NCBI GenBank assembly: GCA_011389735.1
Contig: JAABTS010000012.1
Coordinates: forward strand, 1 to 60,101
Source of the DNA: Desulfobacteraceae bacterium
GTDB lineage: Bacteria; Desulfobacterota; Desulfobacteria; Desulfobacterales; JAABTS01
DNA length: 60,101 nt
Reading direction: 5' to 3'
Of the stretch, positions 47,476 to 55,493 are shown piece after piece (positions within the stretch are counted from its first letter, which is position 1; every line of letters starts with the position of its first letter). A program made the position numbers and the translations under genes. Under the pieces are notes generated by a model, which saw nothing but the letters and a program-made list of their open reading frames with translations, was not told where the DNA came from and did not search any database.

Positions 47476-48777
47476 TTGAACAGCATCACTGATAAAAACC
47501 GCCTGAAAACGTCTCTTCTTCTGGCCGCCGTTGTATTCGTCATTGTTATCATCCTTTTCAAGTATAATTTATGGTTACAATGGGGCGTTCCGCATTTTGA
47601 ACCAACCTTTTTGGATACGCATGCGCTATTATCCGCGTCCGACTGCAATCTCAAAGGCTACGATGTTTACAAAGAAAATCCCTGCGATGCGCTCAAAAGG
47701 CCCCATGTATATTCAAGAATATGGCTTTCCATAGGGTATATCGGGCTTGGCCGGGAACATCTTCCGATTATCGGCGCCATTCTGGTCGTTCTCTTTTATG
47801 TCTGCGCAATATGGATATTAAAGCCAGGAAATTTCACCGAATTTTTCGTGTCGCTGGCTTTTCTGGTTTCACCGCCGTTCATGCTCTGTGTGGAACGGGC
47901 TAACAATGATATCATTGTTTTTATTCTGTTGAGCGTGGCGGGCGCTTTTATGATCAGCAACAAAGCGACCTTGCAATGGTTTTCTCACGTCCTGATATAT
48001 CTGGCGACGTTTTTAAAATTCTATCCGGCTATTTCGTTCGGGGCGTTTGTGTATTATTTACGAAATAATAAGGTGTTTTGGGCTGTCGTGTTAATCTCCA
48101 TCGGCGTCATCGGATGTTTTGTTTGGGCGACTTACGATGATTTTATCGCTATCGCCACGGTCGTTCCAAGACCGGACAGTCTCAGGTTCACCTTTGGATC
48201 GAAATTTGTATTCGATTGTCTGGGCTATAGCGATTATTCAGATATCCTCAAAATAGTCTTCACCGTATTCGTTTTTTTGATAACGGGTCTGAGCGCCAAT
48301 CAATATAAAATTCCTAAAAATCAGGTTTCATCAAACAGGCGGGTCGTTTTTTTTCTTATCGGGTCGTTTAATCTGATCTTTTGTTTCTTTCTGAATACAA
48401 ACTTTTATTATCGTTACATATTTATGGTGATGACGCTTCCGTTTTTGTTTGACCTGATACGGCGGTTTCCCGCCGGTTCCGTTTTCAGGCGTCTTGTCCG
48501 AGCCTTTTTTATATTTTCGGTTCTGGCGCTATGGAACGAACTTTTTATTAATCTAATCATGTCAACAATACAAAAAGCATTACAATGGCCTGAACCTGTT
48601 CTGTATACCATTTATCTTTGCATTCTGACATTGGGTCATCTCAGCGCCTGGGGAATTATCGTGATTCTTTTGTTTTTTACATATAGTTTATGCCTGGACC
48701 CTGGGATGGAAAAACTACGATGGCTCACAGTCAATATCGTCCGCCGTTCATCTGGAAAATCGCAAAAAGGTTCTTGA
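47476..48777 (+). CDS. GT87-like (DUF2029) membrane glycosyltransferase
   Basis: It has 433 residues from a TTG at 47476 with GAAGGAG 7-8 bases upstream; an ATG frame from 47440 would overlap the upstream gene by 22 bases and has no good ribosome site. It has about 10 hydrophobic segments. ERANNDIIVFILLSVAGAF (near residue 140) matches the (E/D)R-G/A-N-x-D motif of GT87 mannosyltransferase-like proteins, and CNLKGYDVYKENPCDAL is the preceding catalytic loop. It closes a three-gene GT-C operon, probably for a surface glycan. Confidence 0.8.
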   Translation: MNSITDKNRLKTSLLLAAVVFVIVIILFKYNLWLQWGVPHFEPTFLDTHALLSASDCNLKGYDVYKENPCDALKRPHVYSRIWLSIGYIGLGREHLPIIGAILVVLFYVCAIWILKPGNFTEFFVSLAFLVSPPFMLCVERANNDIIVFILLSVAGAFMISNKATLQWFSHVLIYLATFLKFYPAISFGAFVYYLRNNKVFWAVVLISIGVIGCFVWATYDDFIAIATVVPRPDSLRFTFGSKFVFDCLGYSDYSDILKIVFTVFVFLITGLSANQYKIPKNQVSSNRRVVFFLIGSFNLIFCFFLNTNFYYRYIFMVMTLPFLFDLIRRFPAGSVFRRLVRAFFIFSVLALWNELFINLIMSTIQKALQWPEPVLYTIYLCILTLGHLSAWGIIVILLFFTYSLCLDPGMEKLRWLTVNIVRRSSGKSQKGS

Positions 48778-48780
48778 TGA

Positions 48781-49707
48781 TCAAGCCACCAGCCAGACAG
48801 CTTTGTTATCGGCGTATTGAATGATGTGCCGTGAAACGCTTCCCATAAAGGCGGATTTTTTAATATTCCTTCTACCAACTACGATTGTCGCGTAACCGGA
48901 TTTTACAGCTTCGTCAATGACCGCCTTACCGGGATTTTTTTGAGGCGGAAGTTCTTTGAGATGCACACGTTCTTTCGGCACCTCCGCGTCCATAAATTTT
49001 TGCATGGCGGCCACGTAAAAATCCTTTATTTTTTTTTGACGGCCCGATTTGATGATTTCTTCGAGGTCGATTCCCGCATCGCCCGATAAATTCTTGATAT
49101 CTTCTGTTTTAGGGACCACATGAACCATGACGATGTTCGTGTTTGTATTTTTGGAAAACATGAAGGCGACATGATCGACGGCTCTAAGGGAACTTTCGGA
49201 TCCGTCGACAGCCACCAAAATGTCCGACGGCCGGACATTGCCGTCAACGGCCCATATCGGAACGCCTCCCCCGTGTTCGAGCAGATTGGCCGTAACGCTC
49301 CCGGCGAAAATTTGTTCCAGTTTGGATAGCCCTCTTCGCCCTATGACAACAGCGTCATACATTCCATCCATCGCGGTTTCCAGAATGTCTTCGGCGGTTC
49401 CTAATTGCTTGACGGTCGTTTTTGTGTTGATCCGGTCTTCGGAAAGACCTGTTTGGCACATTTCGGATTTGTGTCCGTCAAGTATTTTCTGAGCTTTTTC
49501 CCGGTTTTGCCGAACCATTTTATCCAGAGCGAATTTGGCTTTCAGGTTGGTTTTGGCCTCGTCCAGAATATACGGAGATACGCCTGGTTGTACTGTAAAC
49601 AGTGTATACGATAAATCCGTTATACATTTCGACATTGCTGTTGCATAGCTCACCGCGCATTTAGCGCTCATTGAATCATCCACGGCCATTAAGATTTTTT
49701 TTTGCAT
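48781..49707 (-). CDS. Tandem universal stress protein (UspA family)
   Basis: It has 308 residues and two Usp domains. The first (1-145) keeps the ATP-binding motif G-x2-G-x9-G-S in VIGRRGLSKLEQIFAGSVT. The second (about 160-308) starts ILVAVDGSESSLRAVDH and has a shorter variant, VVGRRNIKKSAFMGSVS, in which the second glycine is asparagine. ATP binding may therefore be unequal between the halves. It is a soluble stress protein. It is transcribed convergently with the glycosyltransferase operon, ending 3 bases from its stop. Confidence 0.93.
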   Translation of the reverse strand: MQKKILMAVDDSMSAKCAVSYATAMSKCITDLSYTLFTVQPGVSPYILDEAKTNLKAKFALDKMVRQNREKAQKILDGHKSEMCQTGLSEDRINTKTTVKQLGTAEDILETAMDGMYDAVVIGRRGLSKLEQIFAGSVTANLLEHGGGVPIWAVDGNVRPSDILVAVDGSESSLRAVDHVAFMFSKNTNTNIVMVHVVPKTEDIKNLSGDAGIDLEEIIKSGRQKKIKDFYVAAMQKFMDAEVPKERVHLKELPPQKNPGKAVIDEAVKSGYATIVVGRRNIKKSAFMGSVSRHIIQYADNKAVWLVA

Positions 49708-49762
49708 TTAGTCACTCCTGTCTTTGGGATTGATGATTTATGGAAGGCAATAATTTCAGGCG

Positions 49763-50206
49763 TCAGCTTTTCAGAGGCGATTTCGCCTTCAATTTCTGGT
49801 CGTCTGAAACTACGCCGTCAAAAACATACACGGTATAGCCTTCGTCTGTGATATGCGCCTGCCCCACCCCTCTTATGCATAATTGCTCCAGCGCGTTTTT
49901 TGCCTCGTCGAAACTGAAATCGCTTTCGCTAGCCAGTTCAAACGGCGTAATTCGTCCCGATTTTTTCCGGATAATGTTCAGAAGCTTTCTTTCCTTTTTT
50001 TCTTCAATTTTCCGTTTTACGCCGATTCGCGTTTTAAACACATATCGGCCTGAAGCTATCCCGGTCAGACCGAAAAAGACGACAAGTCCCATCAGTATTC
50101 CGGATGACGTATCCGATCCCTGAACGAGATCCCCGATCGCCGAAACGACAATAAGCCCGCTGAAAGCGGCAATTAGCGTGCATAAGCCGCTGAACAACCG
50201 ATACAT
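49763..50206 (-). CDS. Small membrane protein with C-terminal winged-helix-like domain
   Basis: It has 147 residues and is not recognised by name. Two membrane helices at about 3-25 and 35-55 (LIAAFSGLIVVSAIGDLV and GILMGLVVFFGLTGIASG) precede a basic linker (KRKIEEKKERK). A soluble domain follows with RITPFELASESDFSFDEAKNALEQL, and GQAHITDEGYTVYVF. The domain resembles a winged helix of the type found in DUF-type sensor or scaffold proteins. It shares the strand with the UspA gene, 56 bases upstream of it, and may be co-transcribed. Confidence 0.65.
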   Translation of the reverse strand: MYRLFSGLCTLIAAFSGLIVVSAIGDLVQGSDTSSGILMGLVVFFGLTGIASGRYVFKTRIGVKRKIEEKKERKLLNIIRKKSGRITPFELASESDFSFDEAKNALEQLCIRGVGQAHITDEGYTVYVFDGVVSDDQKLKAKSPLKS

Positions 50207-50288
50207 CCGTTAAGTCCTTTCCATTGATTCTTAATTATGAAAAAAGTACGGCTTTGCCATCGCACAACACACACCACCTTGACTGCAT

Positions 50289-50327
50289 ATATAGGTTTTC
50301 AGAAATATAATTTCTGGAAGACTATAG
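50289..50327. repeat. Collapsed short palindrome (best example)
   Basis: ATATAGGTTTTCAGAAATAT joined to AATTTCTGGAAGACTATAG. The two ends of the full-length family abut as a nearly perfect 38 bp palindrome with no centre. Confidence 0.65.
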
Positions 50328-50334
50328 AATACCT

Positions 50335-50517
50335 TCATGAAAGATGTTCAGGCTTATGAGGCTTTTCAGGCTTTTCCATGCGCATGACGATTCGAAACGG
50401 AAGCTCCATCAGAAATTCGACAATCAAACCGAATACGGCTACAATGACCACAACCGGCGGTCTGAAAAACCTTACGACCGGTTTCCATACGGCATAAATG
50501 ATCGTCGCCTTTTCCAT
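50335..50517 (-). CDS. Small single-pass membrane protein
   Basis: It has 60 residues from the ATG at 50517, which follows AAAAAGGAGATC, a strong ribosome site; the longer frame from 50556 lacks one. A hydrophobic segment covers about 15-38 (FFRPPVVVIVAVFGLIVEFLM), followed by a basic, proline- and lysine-rich tail (MRMEKPEKPHKPEH). It is not similar to a family I know. It sits between a collapsed palindrome (downstream) and a full-length palindrome (upstream), whose right border is 41 bases from the start. Confidence 0.55.
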   Translation of the reverse strand: MEKATIIYAVWKPVVRFFRPPVVVIVAVFGLIVEFLMELPFRIVMRMEKPEKPHKPEHLS

Positions 50518-50557
50518 GATCTCCTTTTTTATCGAAATTGAAAACTTTTGCGCCACT

Positions 50558-50666
50558 CTACAGGTTTTCAGAAATTAAATTTAACGAGGCGGCGGTCTGG
50601 GAACGTACTATTTTCGTTTATCCCATGCCGATAACCCGGTGAATTTGAATTTCTGGAAAACGATAA
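50558..50666. repeat. Full copy of dispersed palindrome (109 bp)
   Basis: Left end CTACAGGTTTTCAGAAATTA. Centre GGCGGCGGTCTGGGAACG and TTCGTTTATCCC. Right end GTGAATTTGAATTTCTGGAA then AACGATA. Orientation is opposite to the copies at 12589 and 21495. Confidence 0.75.
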
Positions 50667-51107
50667 CGAAGAATTTTATTATAAGAGCGTTAACCGGATC
50701 TAAAAATAATATTTAACAGATTTTTCAGGTTTCGGAAAGGATATTTTGGTTACGTTCTAAAAATTGATTCCAGACCAAAATTTGAACAACATGGCCTGGA
50801 AGCGGTTTAAGGGGTTTGGACAACAAAATCAGGGTTTCCCCGATGGCGTTTATTGTTAGATTTGGGAATTATGTGATCAGCGTACTGGTTCAATAACATT
50901 GTTTAGAGCAAACAAATTTTATTTCTGAAAACCTGATAGATGGCTTAAGCTGATAAATCGTTTCCTCACTGAAAATGCAAACCAAAAGAGTAATGTAAAC
51001 GGAGATGATTTATTATTGCATTTTAAATTATACCCTGATATCTTGCCGAACCATAATTTATGAGGGCAGGCGTAAAAAACAATTGATAGCACCAGAATCC
51101 TTGATCA

Positions 51108-51215
51108 TATACAGGTTTTCAGAAAATAATTCCACAAGACGGCAGGCATGGGACAATACTGTTCTTATATCCCTGGTCGAAAACGCGGTGAAATTTGGTT
51201 TTTGGAAGACTATAC
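51108..51215. repeat. Full copy of dispersed palindrome (108 bp)
   Basis: Left end TATACAGGTTTTCAGAAAAT. Centre GACGGCAGGCATGGGAC and CTTATATCCCTGG. Right end GGTGAAATTTGGTTTTTGGA then AGACTATAC. It lies 68 bases upstream of the acyltransferase start. Confidence 0.75.
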
Positions 51216-51283
51216 AAAATTTTTAGAGGATGCTGCGTAAATGAGAATTAATAAAAATATAAAAAAGGAGTGAGAGGTAAACT

Positions 51284-52963
51284 ATGACTGAAACAATGTC
51301 AAACGTTGACAACTTTTGGTTGTGCATGGACGATCCGACCAATCTTATGATGATTACCGGATTTATGGAATTCGCCGAACCACTGGATTATGACAGATTG
51401 TGCGCCACTTTGGAGCATCGTATTTGTTGTTTTGACAGGTTCAGGCAACGTGTCGTAAAGCCGATTTCCGGAGTGGGAGTTCCTACTTGGGAATTTGATC
51501 CCCACTTTGACATTCGATCCCATGTGCATCGAATCGCGCTTCCGGAACCGGGAAACAAGGAATCGCTTCAGAGCTTGATCAGTGATTATACCGGTATGCC
51601 GCTGGACAGCACAAAGCCGTTGTGGCAGGTGCATTTGATCGAAAATTACGGAGATGGTTGTGTTGTTCTGGTGCGCCTTCATCACTGTATCGCGGACGGC
51701 ATCGCCTTGATTTTTGTTTTGTTGGCGACGACCGACGAAGATGAAGACGCTCCCTGGCCGCAGCCCAGAGAAGCCGAGAAAAGGCGGCGGAATTCTTTTC
51801 TGCCTGCGCCGGTGAGGACAGCTATTAAAAGCGTTCATGAATCCATTGTGTCTACCCAGGTGTTTAGCCGTAAATTGCTCAAGGGAGTGTTCGATTCCAT
51901 CGCCAATCCCATGCATTTTATCGAGCAGGCCAGAAATTACACCGGTCTTGCGGCGGACGCCGCATCCGTATTGACCAAACTGGTGCTGATGCCGCCTCAT
52001 CCCCATAACAGCTTCCGTGGTGAATTAGGGGTCAGAAAGTGTGTGGCGTGGACGGAACCGATCGAAATCGGTAATATCAAGATTGTCGGAAAAGCAATGG
52101 AGGCGACGCTTAATGATGTTCTGATCGCCACAGTGACGGGAGCGCTCCGGCGTTATCTGAACAAACGGGAGGATAAAGTAAACGAGCTTGATCTGGCTGT
52201 CGCGGTGCCGGTGAACATTCGAAAGCCCGGCACTGAATTTGAGCTTGGAAATAAATTCAGTTTGGTGTTCCTGTCCCTTCCTGTTCATATCGAAGACCCT
52301 GTCCTTCGTCTCAAGGAAGTCAAGCGCCGAATGGATGATTTGAAAAGGTCTCCGGATGCGTTTGTCGGCTTTACACTCCTGAACACCCTCGGTATGTCGC
52401 CTTCAAAGGTGGCCAAAAGAGCGGCTCAAATATTCGCCAATAAAACCACCGGCGTATTGACCAATGTCCCCGGTCCGCGACAGCCCTTGTTTTTCGCCGG
52501 GAAACAGATTCGGAACATCATGTTCTGGGTTCCGAGATCCGGAAGAGTCGGTCTGGGGATCAGTATTTTCAGTTACAACGGAACGGTTATGATCGGTCTG
52601 GCGTCTGATGAAAAGCTGGTTCCCGATCCGGAAGCGATTCTGGACGGTTTTGAAGATGATTTTCGTTACATGCTCGAGCTTGTCGAATCCGGAAAAATCA
52701 ACGAAGGCCCGTTGGTGCTCCATGACCGGTATCAGGAGGCTAAAAAGGCGAAGCAAAAAAAGATTTCGGATGATCAAGACATTGAAGACAGGGCGGCTAT
52801 GATCAAAGCTGATAATCCGGGTAATCCGGGTAATGAGGAAAATGCGCCCGGGAAATGCAAAGCGCTGACCAAGCTCGGAAAGCCCTGTAAAAACATGGCC
52901 CTTCCGGATTCGGATTATTGCAATATACATAAATCGAAGGAAGCCGTTTCCAGGGTGGCGTAA
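51284..52963 (+). CDS. Wax ester synthase / diacylglycerol acyltransferase with cysteine-rich tail
   Basis: This is an acyltransferase that makes wax esters or triacylglycerol from acyl-CoA. It has 559 residues. The catalytic motif HHxxxDG is RLHHCIADG at about 132-140, and PLW lies in STKPLWQVHL. The downstream family motif is NDVLIATVTGALRRYL, and SNVPGP-like TNVPGPRQPL lies near 395. After about residue 485 a charged linker leads to KCKALTKLGKPCKNMALPD and YCNIHK, a C-x9-C-x10-C-x2-H knuckle like the small DUF5763-type motif. This tail is not part of ordinary WS/DGAT proteins. GGAG and GAGAGG precede the start. Neutral-lipid storage is the likely role. Confidence 0.9.
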   Translation: MTETMSNVDNFWLCMDDPTNLMMITGFMEFAEPLDYDRLCATLEHRICCFDRFRQRVVKPISGVGVPTWEFDPHFDIRSHVHRIALPEPGNKESLQSLISDYTGMPLDSTKPLWQVHLIENYGDGCVVLVRLHHCIADGIALIFVLLATTDEDEDAPWPQPREAEKRRRNSFLPAPVRTAIKSVHESIVSTQVFSRKLLKGVFDSIANPMHFIEQARNYTGLAADAASVLTKLVLMPPHPHNSFRGELGVRKCVAWTEPIEIGNIKIVGKAMEATLNDVLIATVTGALRRYLNKREDKVNELDLAVAVPVNIRKPGTEFELGNKFSLVFLSLPVHIEDPVLRLKEVKRRMDDLKRSPDAFVGFTLLNTLGMSPSKVAKRAAQIFANKTTGVLTNVPGPRQPLFFAGKQIRNIMFWVPRSGRVGLGISIFSYNGTVMIGLASDEKLVPDPEAILDGFEDDFRYMLELVESGKINEGPLVLHDRYQEAKKAKQKKISDDQDIEDRAAMIKADNPGNPGNEENAPGKCKALTKLGKPCKNMALPDSDYCNIHKSKEAVSRVA

Positions 52964-52968
52964 TAAAC

Positions 52969-53082
52969 TGATATCCTTTTTCGGAAATTTATTAATGGCG
53001 TTGCGTTGTCGGCCCGGGATATACGAACAGTATTATCCCGGGGCTGGCCGGCTCGTGAAATTTAATTTCTGAAAATCCGTAG
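52969..53082. repeat. Full copy of dispersed palindrome (114 bp)
   Basis: Left end TGATATCCTTTTTCGGAAAT. Centre GTTGTCGGCCCGGGATATAC then AACAGTATTATCCCGGGG. Right end GTGAAATTTAATTTCTGAAA then ATCCGTA. It closely matches the centre of the copy at 12589. Confidence 0.75.
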
Positions 53083-53124
53083 TTACTGAAAATCGATATA
53101 TAAAAAAATCAATCGGAGAAGAGA

Positions 53125-53634
53125 ATGACACTCGAGGAAGCCATTCAAAAAGCGATCGAATATGAAACGAAAATCCGGGATTTATATCGACAAGCTGAAT
53201 CCGGAACCCGTGATCCTAAAGGGAAAAAGCTGTTTAAAGCATTAGGAGACGATGAACAATATCATCTGGATTATCTCCTTGACGCGCTCAAAGCCTGGCG
53301 TGAAGCAGGCATATTGTCCTTTTCCGAATTGACTACTGTAGTTCCTTCCGCTGATGAAATCTATTCAAGCATCGATAAAATCGAATCCCACTTAGGGGGA
53401 GATGATCTTCGGGATGAAAAACAAATGCTCGGCAAGGCGCTACATGCGGAAATAGAAACCAGTAATTTCTATAAATCCATGAGAGACGCTTTCCCTCTGG
53501 AAGGTCAGGATTTTTTTGCAGAATTTTTAAAAATTGAAAACCGGCATATAGACGCAGTTCAGGCGGAGCTTGATTATTTGAGCAAAACAGGTTATTGGTT
53601 CGATTTTAAAGAATTTGATATGGAAGGGTATTGA
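53125..53634 (+). CDS. Rubrerythrin-like ferritin-superfamily protein
   Basis: This is a four-helix di-iron protein likely to reduce peroxide or store iron. It has 169 residues. Metal-binding glutamates and histidines sit in AIEYETKIRDLY (helix 1), GDDEQYHLDYL (helix 2, ExxH-type), LHAEIETSNFY (helix 3) and KIENRHIDAVQAEL (helix 4). No C-terminal rubredoxin domain is present; it ends with GYWFDFKEFDMEGY. GGAGAAGAG precedes the ATG. It is followed 25 bases later by a small protein with a CGEGCCGAH tail and then a ferredoxin-type protein, so this is probably an oxidative-stress or electron-transfer unit. Confidence 0.9.
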   Translation: MTLEEAIQKAIEYETKIRDLYRQAESGTRDPKGKKLFKALGDDEQYHLDYLLDALKAWREAGILSFSELTTVVPSADEIYSSIDKIESHLGGDDLRDEKQMLGKALHAEIETSNFYKSMRDAFPLEGQDFFAEFLKIENRHIDAVQAELDYLSKTGYWFDFKEFDMEGY

Positions 53635-53659
53635 TTCGATTGTCGAAAAGGAGTTCTAT

Positions 53660-54052
53660 ATGACCGGGAAAGAAGGGCCGCTTAAAACGGAAATCAAGAA
53701 AATAAAAGCTAAAATCGGCGTGTCAGGCGCGCCTAAGCTTGAAACCGCGTCGTTTGAGTTCCGAGACGTTGAATTCATATACGGCGTCGGCGTCGAAGGA
53801 TTGACGCCGTTTGAAGTCATGATCGCGAACCTTTCCAAAGGCGATGATATCCAATTTTCCGTCAAACCTGAAAACGTGCCCGAAACTTTCGGCCGTCTGG
53901 CGGGTCGTCTGGAGCCCTTGAATTTTATTTCACTGTCGGATATTCATTTCCGCGTTTTGATTGCCGACATCCTCTCCGTAAGCGACCGTGATATCGTCAA
54001 GGCGATGGCGGCAGGCGCGGCCTGCGGCGAAGGATGCTGCGGCGCTCATTAG
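53660..54052 (+). CDS. Unrecognised protein with C-terminal cysteine motif
   Basis: It has 130 residues from the ATG at 53660, preceded by AAAAGGAG; the longer frame from 53615 would run into the rubrerythrin gene. No membrane segment is seen. The middle alternates strands and helices (FEFRDVEFIYGVGVEGLTPF, LSKGDDIQFSVKPENVPETF). It ends AACGEGCCGAH, a possible metal ligand set of three cysteines and a histidine. I do not recognise the family. It is sandwiched between a rubrerythrin-like gene and a ferredoxin-type gene, so a redox or metal-handling role is likely but unproven. Confidence 0.65.
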   Translation: MTGKEGPLKTEIKKIKAKIGVSGAPKLETASFEFRDVEFIYGVGVEGLTPFEVMIANLSKGDDIQFSVKPENVPETFGRLAGRLEPLNFISLSDIHFRVLIADILSVSDRDIVKAMAAGAACGEGCCGAH

Positions 54053-54926
54053 CGGTCGAAGTTCGCCGGGTTCCTTTGAATTAAAGATCCGCCCCTTTAC
54101 GGAGACTATCATTTCAAGCCCTTACTCGATAAAGCTGCTGATCAATAAATCATTCGGCGCAAGGTATTTTTTGTCCCGCCTTACCCGTTTGCCGGTTATC
54201 GGGAAATTGACCGATAAACTTTTTTTCGAAGGAGATCGGGTTTTTTATCTTCCGAGGGACCGATCCGTTCTGATCGACCGCCCTGTTTCCGAGAGCGAAT
54301 ATATTGTCGCTCCTTCGGAAATCGTAACGCATTTTATCCATGCGGCTTGCTATATTTTTAAAATGGATTTTTGTCTTTGCCGGGAATCGGCGGGATGTCT
54401 TGAATATCCCCATGATTTGGGATGTCTGTTCATGGGCCGGGCCGCTGAGGGGATCAATCCGCGTTTCGGCCGTCCGGTAAGTCGTCAAGAGGCTCTGGAC
54501 CATGCCGAACATTGCCGGAAACGCGGTCTCGTCCACATGATAGGCCGTAATAAAATAGATTCTATTTGGTTAAACACCGGTCCTGCAAACAGTTTGCTGA
54601 CTGTGTGCAATTGCTGTCCGTGCTGTTGTTTGTATAAGGTATTGCCGGTCTTATCTCCGATTATCGGATCAAAAATTCGGCGGATGCCCGGAATCCAAAT
54701 GGAAGTTACGGATCGTTGCGCCGGTTGCGGTCTTTGTTCCGAAAATGTCTGCTTTGTCGACGCCATAACCCTTAAAAACGGCCGCGCCCTGATATCGGAT
54801 GCTTGCCGGGGATGCGGACGTTGTATGGAAATATGCCCCCATAATGCGATTCGGATGGAAATATCCGAAAGCGACGTGGTTCGTTTGGCGATTGCAAAGA
54901 TTTCCGAAAAAGTTGACATAACGTGA
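53988..54926 (+). CDS. 4Fe-4S ferredoxin-type protein with extra cysteine clusters
   Basis: It has up to 312 residues. The start is uncertain: ATG 53988 overlaps the previous gene by 65 bases, while TTG 54171 is a shorter option. The C-terminal 2[4Fe-4S] domain has CAGCGLCSENVC, with one extra residue before the fourth cysteine, and the regular CRGCGRCMEICPHNAI. The middle carries CLCRESAGCLEYPHDLGC and the dense LLTVCNCCPCCCLYK, which could bind another cluster. No signal peptide is seen. It could be an electron carrier for the rubrerythrin or for an unidentified reductase. The family is known to me only as 4Fe-4S binding protein. Confidence 0.75.
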   Translation: MISSRRWRQARPAAKDAAALISGRSSPGSFELKIRPFTETIISSPYSIKLLINKSFGARYFLSRLTRLPVIGKLTDKLFFEGDRVFYLPRDRSVLIDRPVSESEYIVAPSEIVTHFIHAACYIFKMDFCLCRESAGCLEYPHDLGCLFMGRAAEGINPRFGRPVSRQEALDHAEHCRKRGLVHMIGRNKIDSIWLNTGPANSLLTVCNCCPCCCLYKVLPVLSPIIGSKIRRMPGIQMEVTDRCAGCGLCSENVCFVDAITLKNGRALISDACRGCGRCMEICPHNAIRMEISESDVVRLAIAKISEKVDIT

Positions 54927-55493
54927 ATCTTCGCCGATTTGTAATCACGGGGCCGCCCATTTTTTTTCCGATGGCCGCAGTTCATTTGGGTGCATTCCCA
55001 AAAAGTAGATCATGCAACATAAAAATCATCTAACGAATTAGCCATATTTTTTAATAAGTTCCATCTACCGGATTTATAGTATGAGCACAAAAACAAGATT
55101 GCCTCGGCATTTTTGTTTTTCCAAAATATGCCTGGTCCTTTCAACCGCAGATTGACCACCACGCGAACTGCGCTTTCAATAGCGCCACTGCCTAACCCAA
55201 CTTGCGCGGTTAAAAAACACGTATATTCAATTAGTTACGGCGACAGCCCTGTAGCGCTCAGAAAAACCGACCCGCCTTCGCTCAGATAGATTGACCCCCG
55301 TAAAAGTAAATCAGTTTACTCTCTATTCAAGACCACCGCCTTTACAAAAAGATAGATTTTTTTGATACACCATCGAATGTCCTATTTAAATTATCGATTT
55401 GACTTCATATTCACCGCATTATAGTTAAACCTCCTTTGAACCTGATTTTCAATTTATCCGGGATATTGGTTTCCGGTCATCGAGGAGGGAATT
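54927..55493. other. Intergenic junction holding a transposase relic
   Basis: No intact gene is seen in this 567-base gap. It contains a minus-strand transposase remnant (55010-55230). The rest, 55231-55480, is AT-rich without recognisable genes, and no member of the palindrome family is found here. It marks the border between the redox gene cluster and the double-cubane/ABC-transporter genes. Confidence 0.6.
55010..55230 (-). pseudogene. C-terminal fragment of a transposase (ISKra4-like)
   Basis: Translating the minus strand from about 55227 to the stop at 55012-55010 gives 70 or so codons without a start. They contain VGLGSGAIESAVRVVVNLRL, then KGPGIFWKNKNAEAILFL and YYKSGRW. The sequence GSGAIESA.RR.VNLRLKGP.IFW..NAEA..LR....SGRW is, from memory, the C-terminal signature of ISKra4-type DDE transposases. 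A stop codon precedes the fragment. The N-terminal part and the element's ends are missing, so it is a dead relic. Confidence 0.75.

Larger units (their letters stand above)
50518..51283. other. AT-rich intergenic region with repeats
   Basis: No supported gene is seen. Two full-length palindromes (50558-50666, 51108-51215) and one right-end fragment (about 50910-50939) lie here in an AT-rich background. The 73-codon frame 51005-51226 runs through a repeat and is not called. Confidence 0.6.

Noticed and set aside
51005-51226. 73-codon frame upstream of the acyltransferase
   Set aside because: It runs through a palindrome copy and has no ribosome site or conserved features.
53615-53659. Upstream extension of the CGEGCCGAH protein
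   Set aside because: It would overlap the rubrerythrin end, and the ATG at 53660 has a much better ribosome site.
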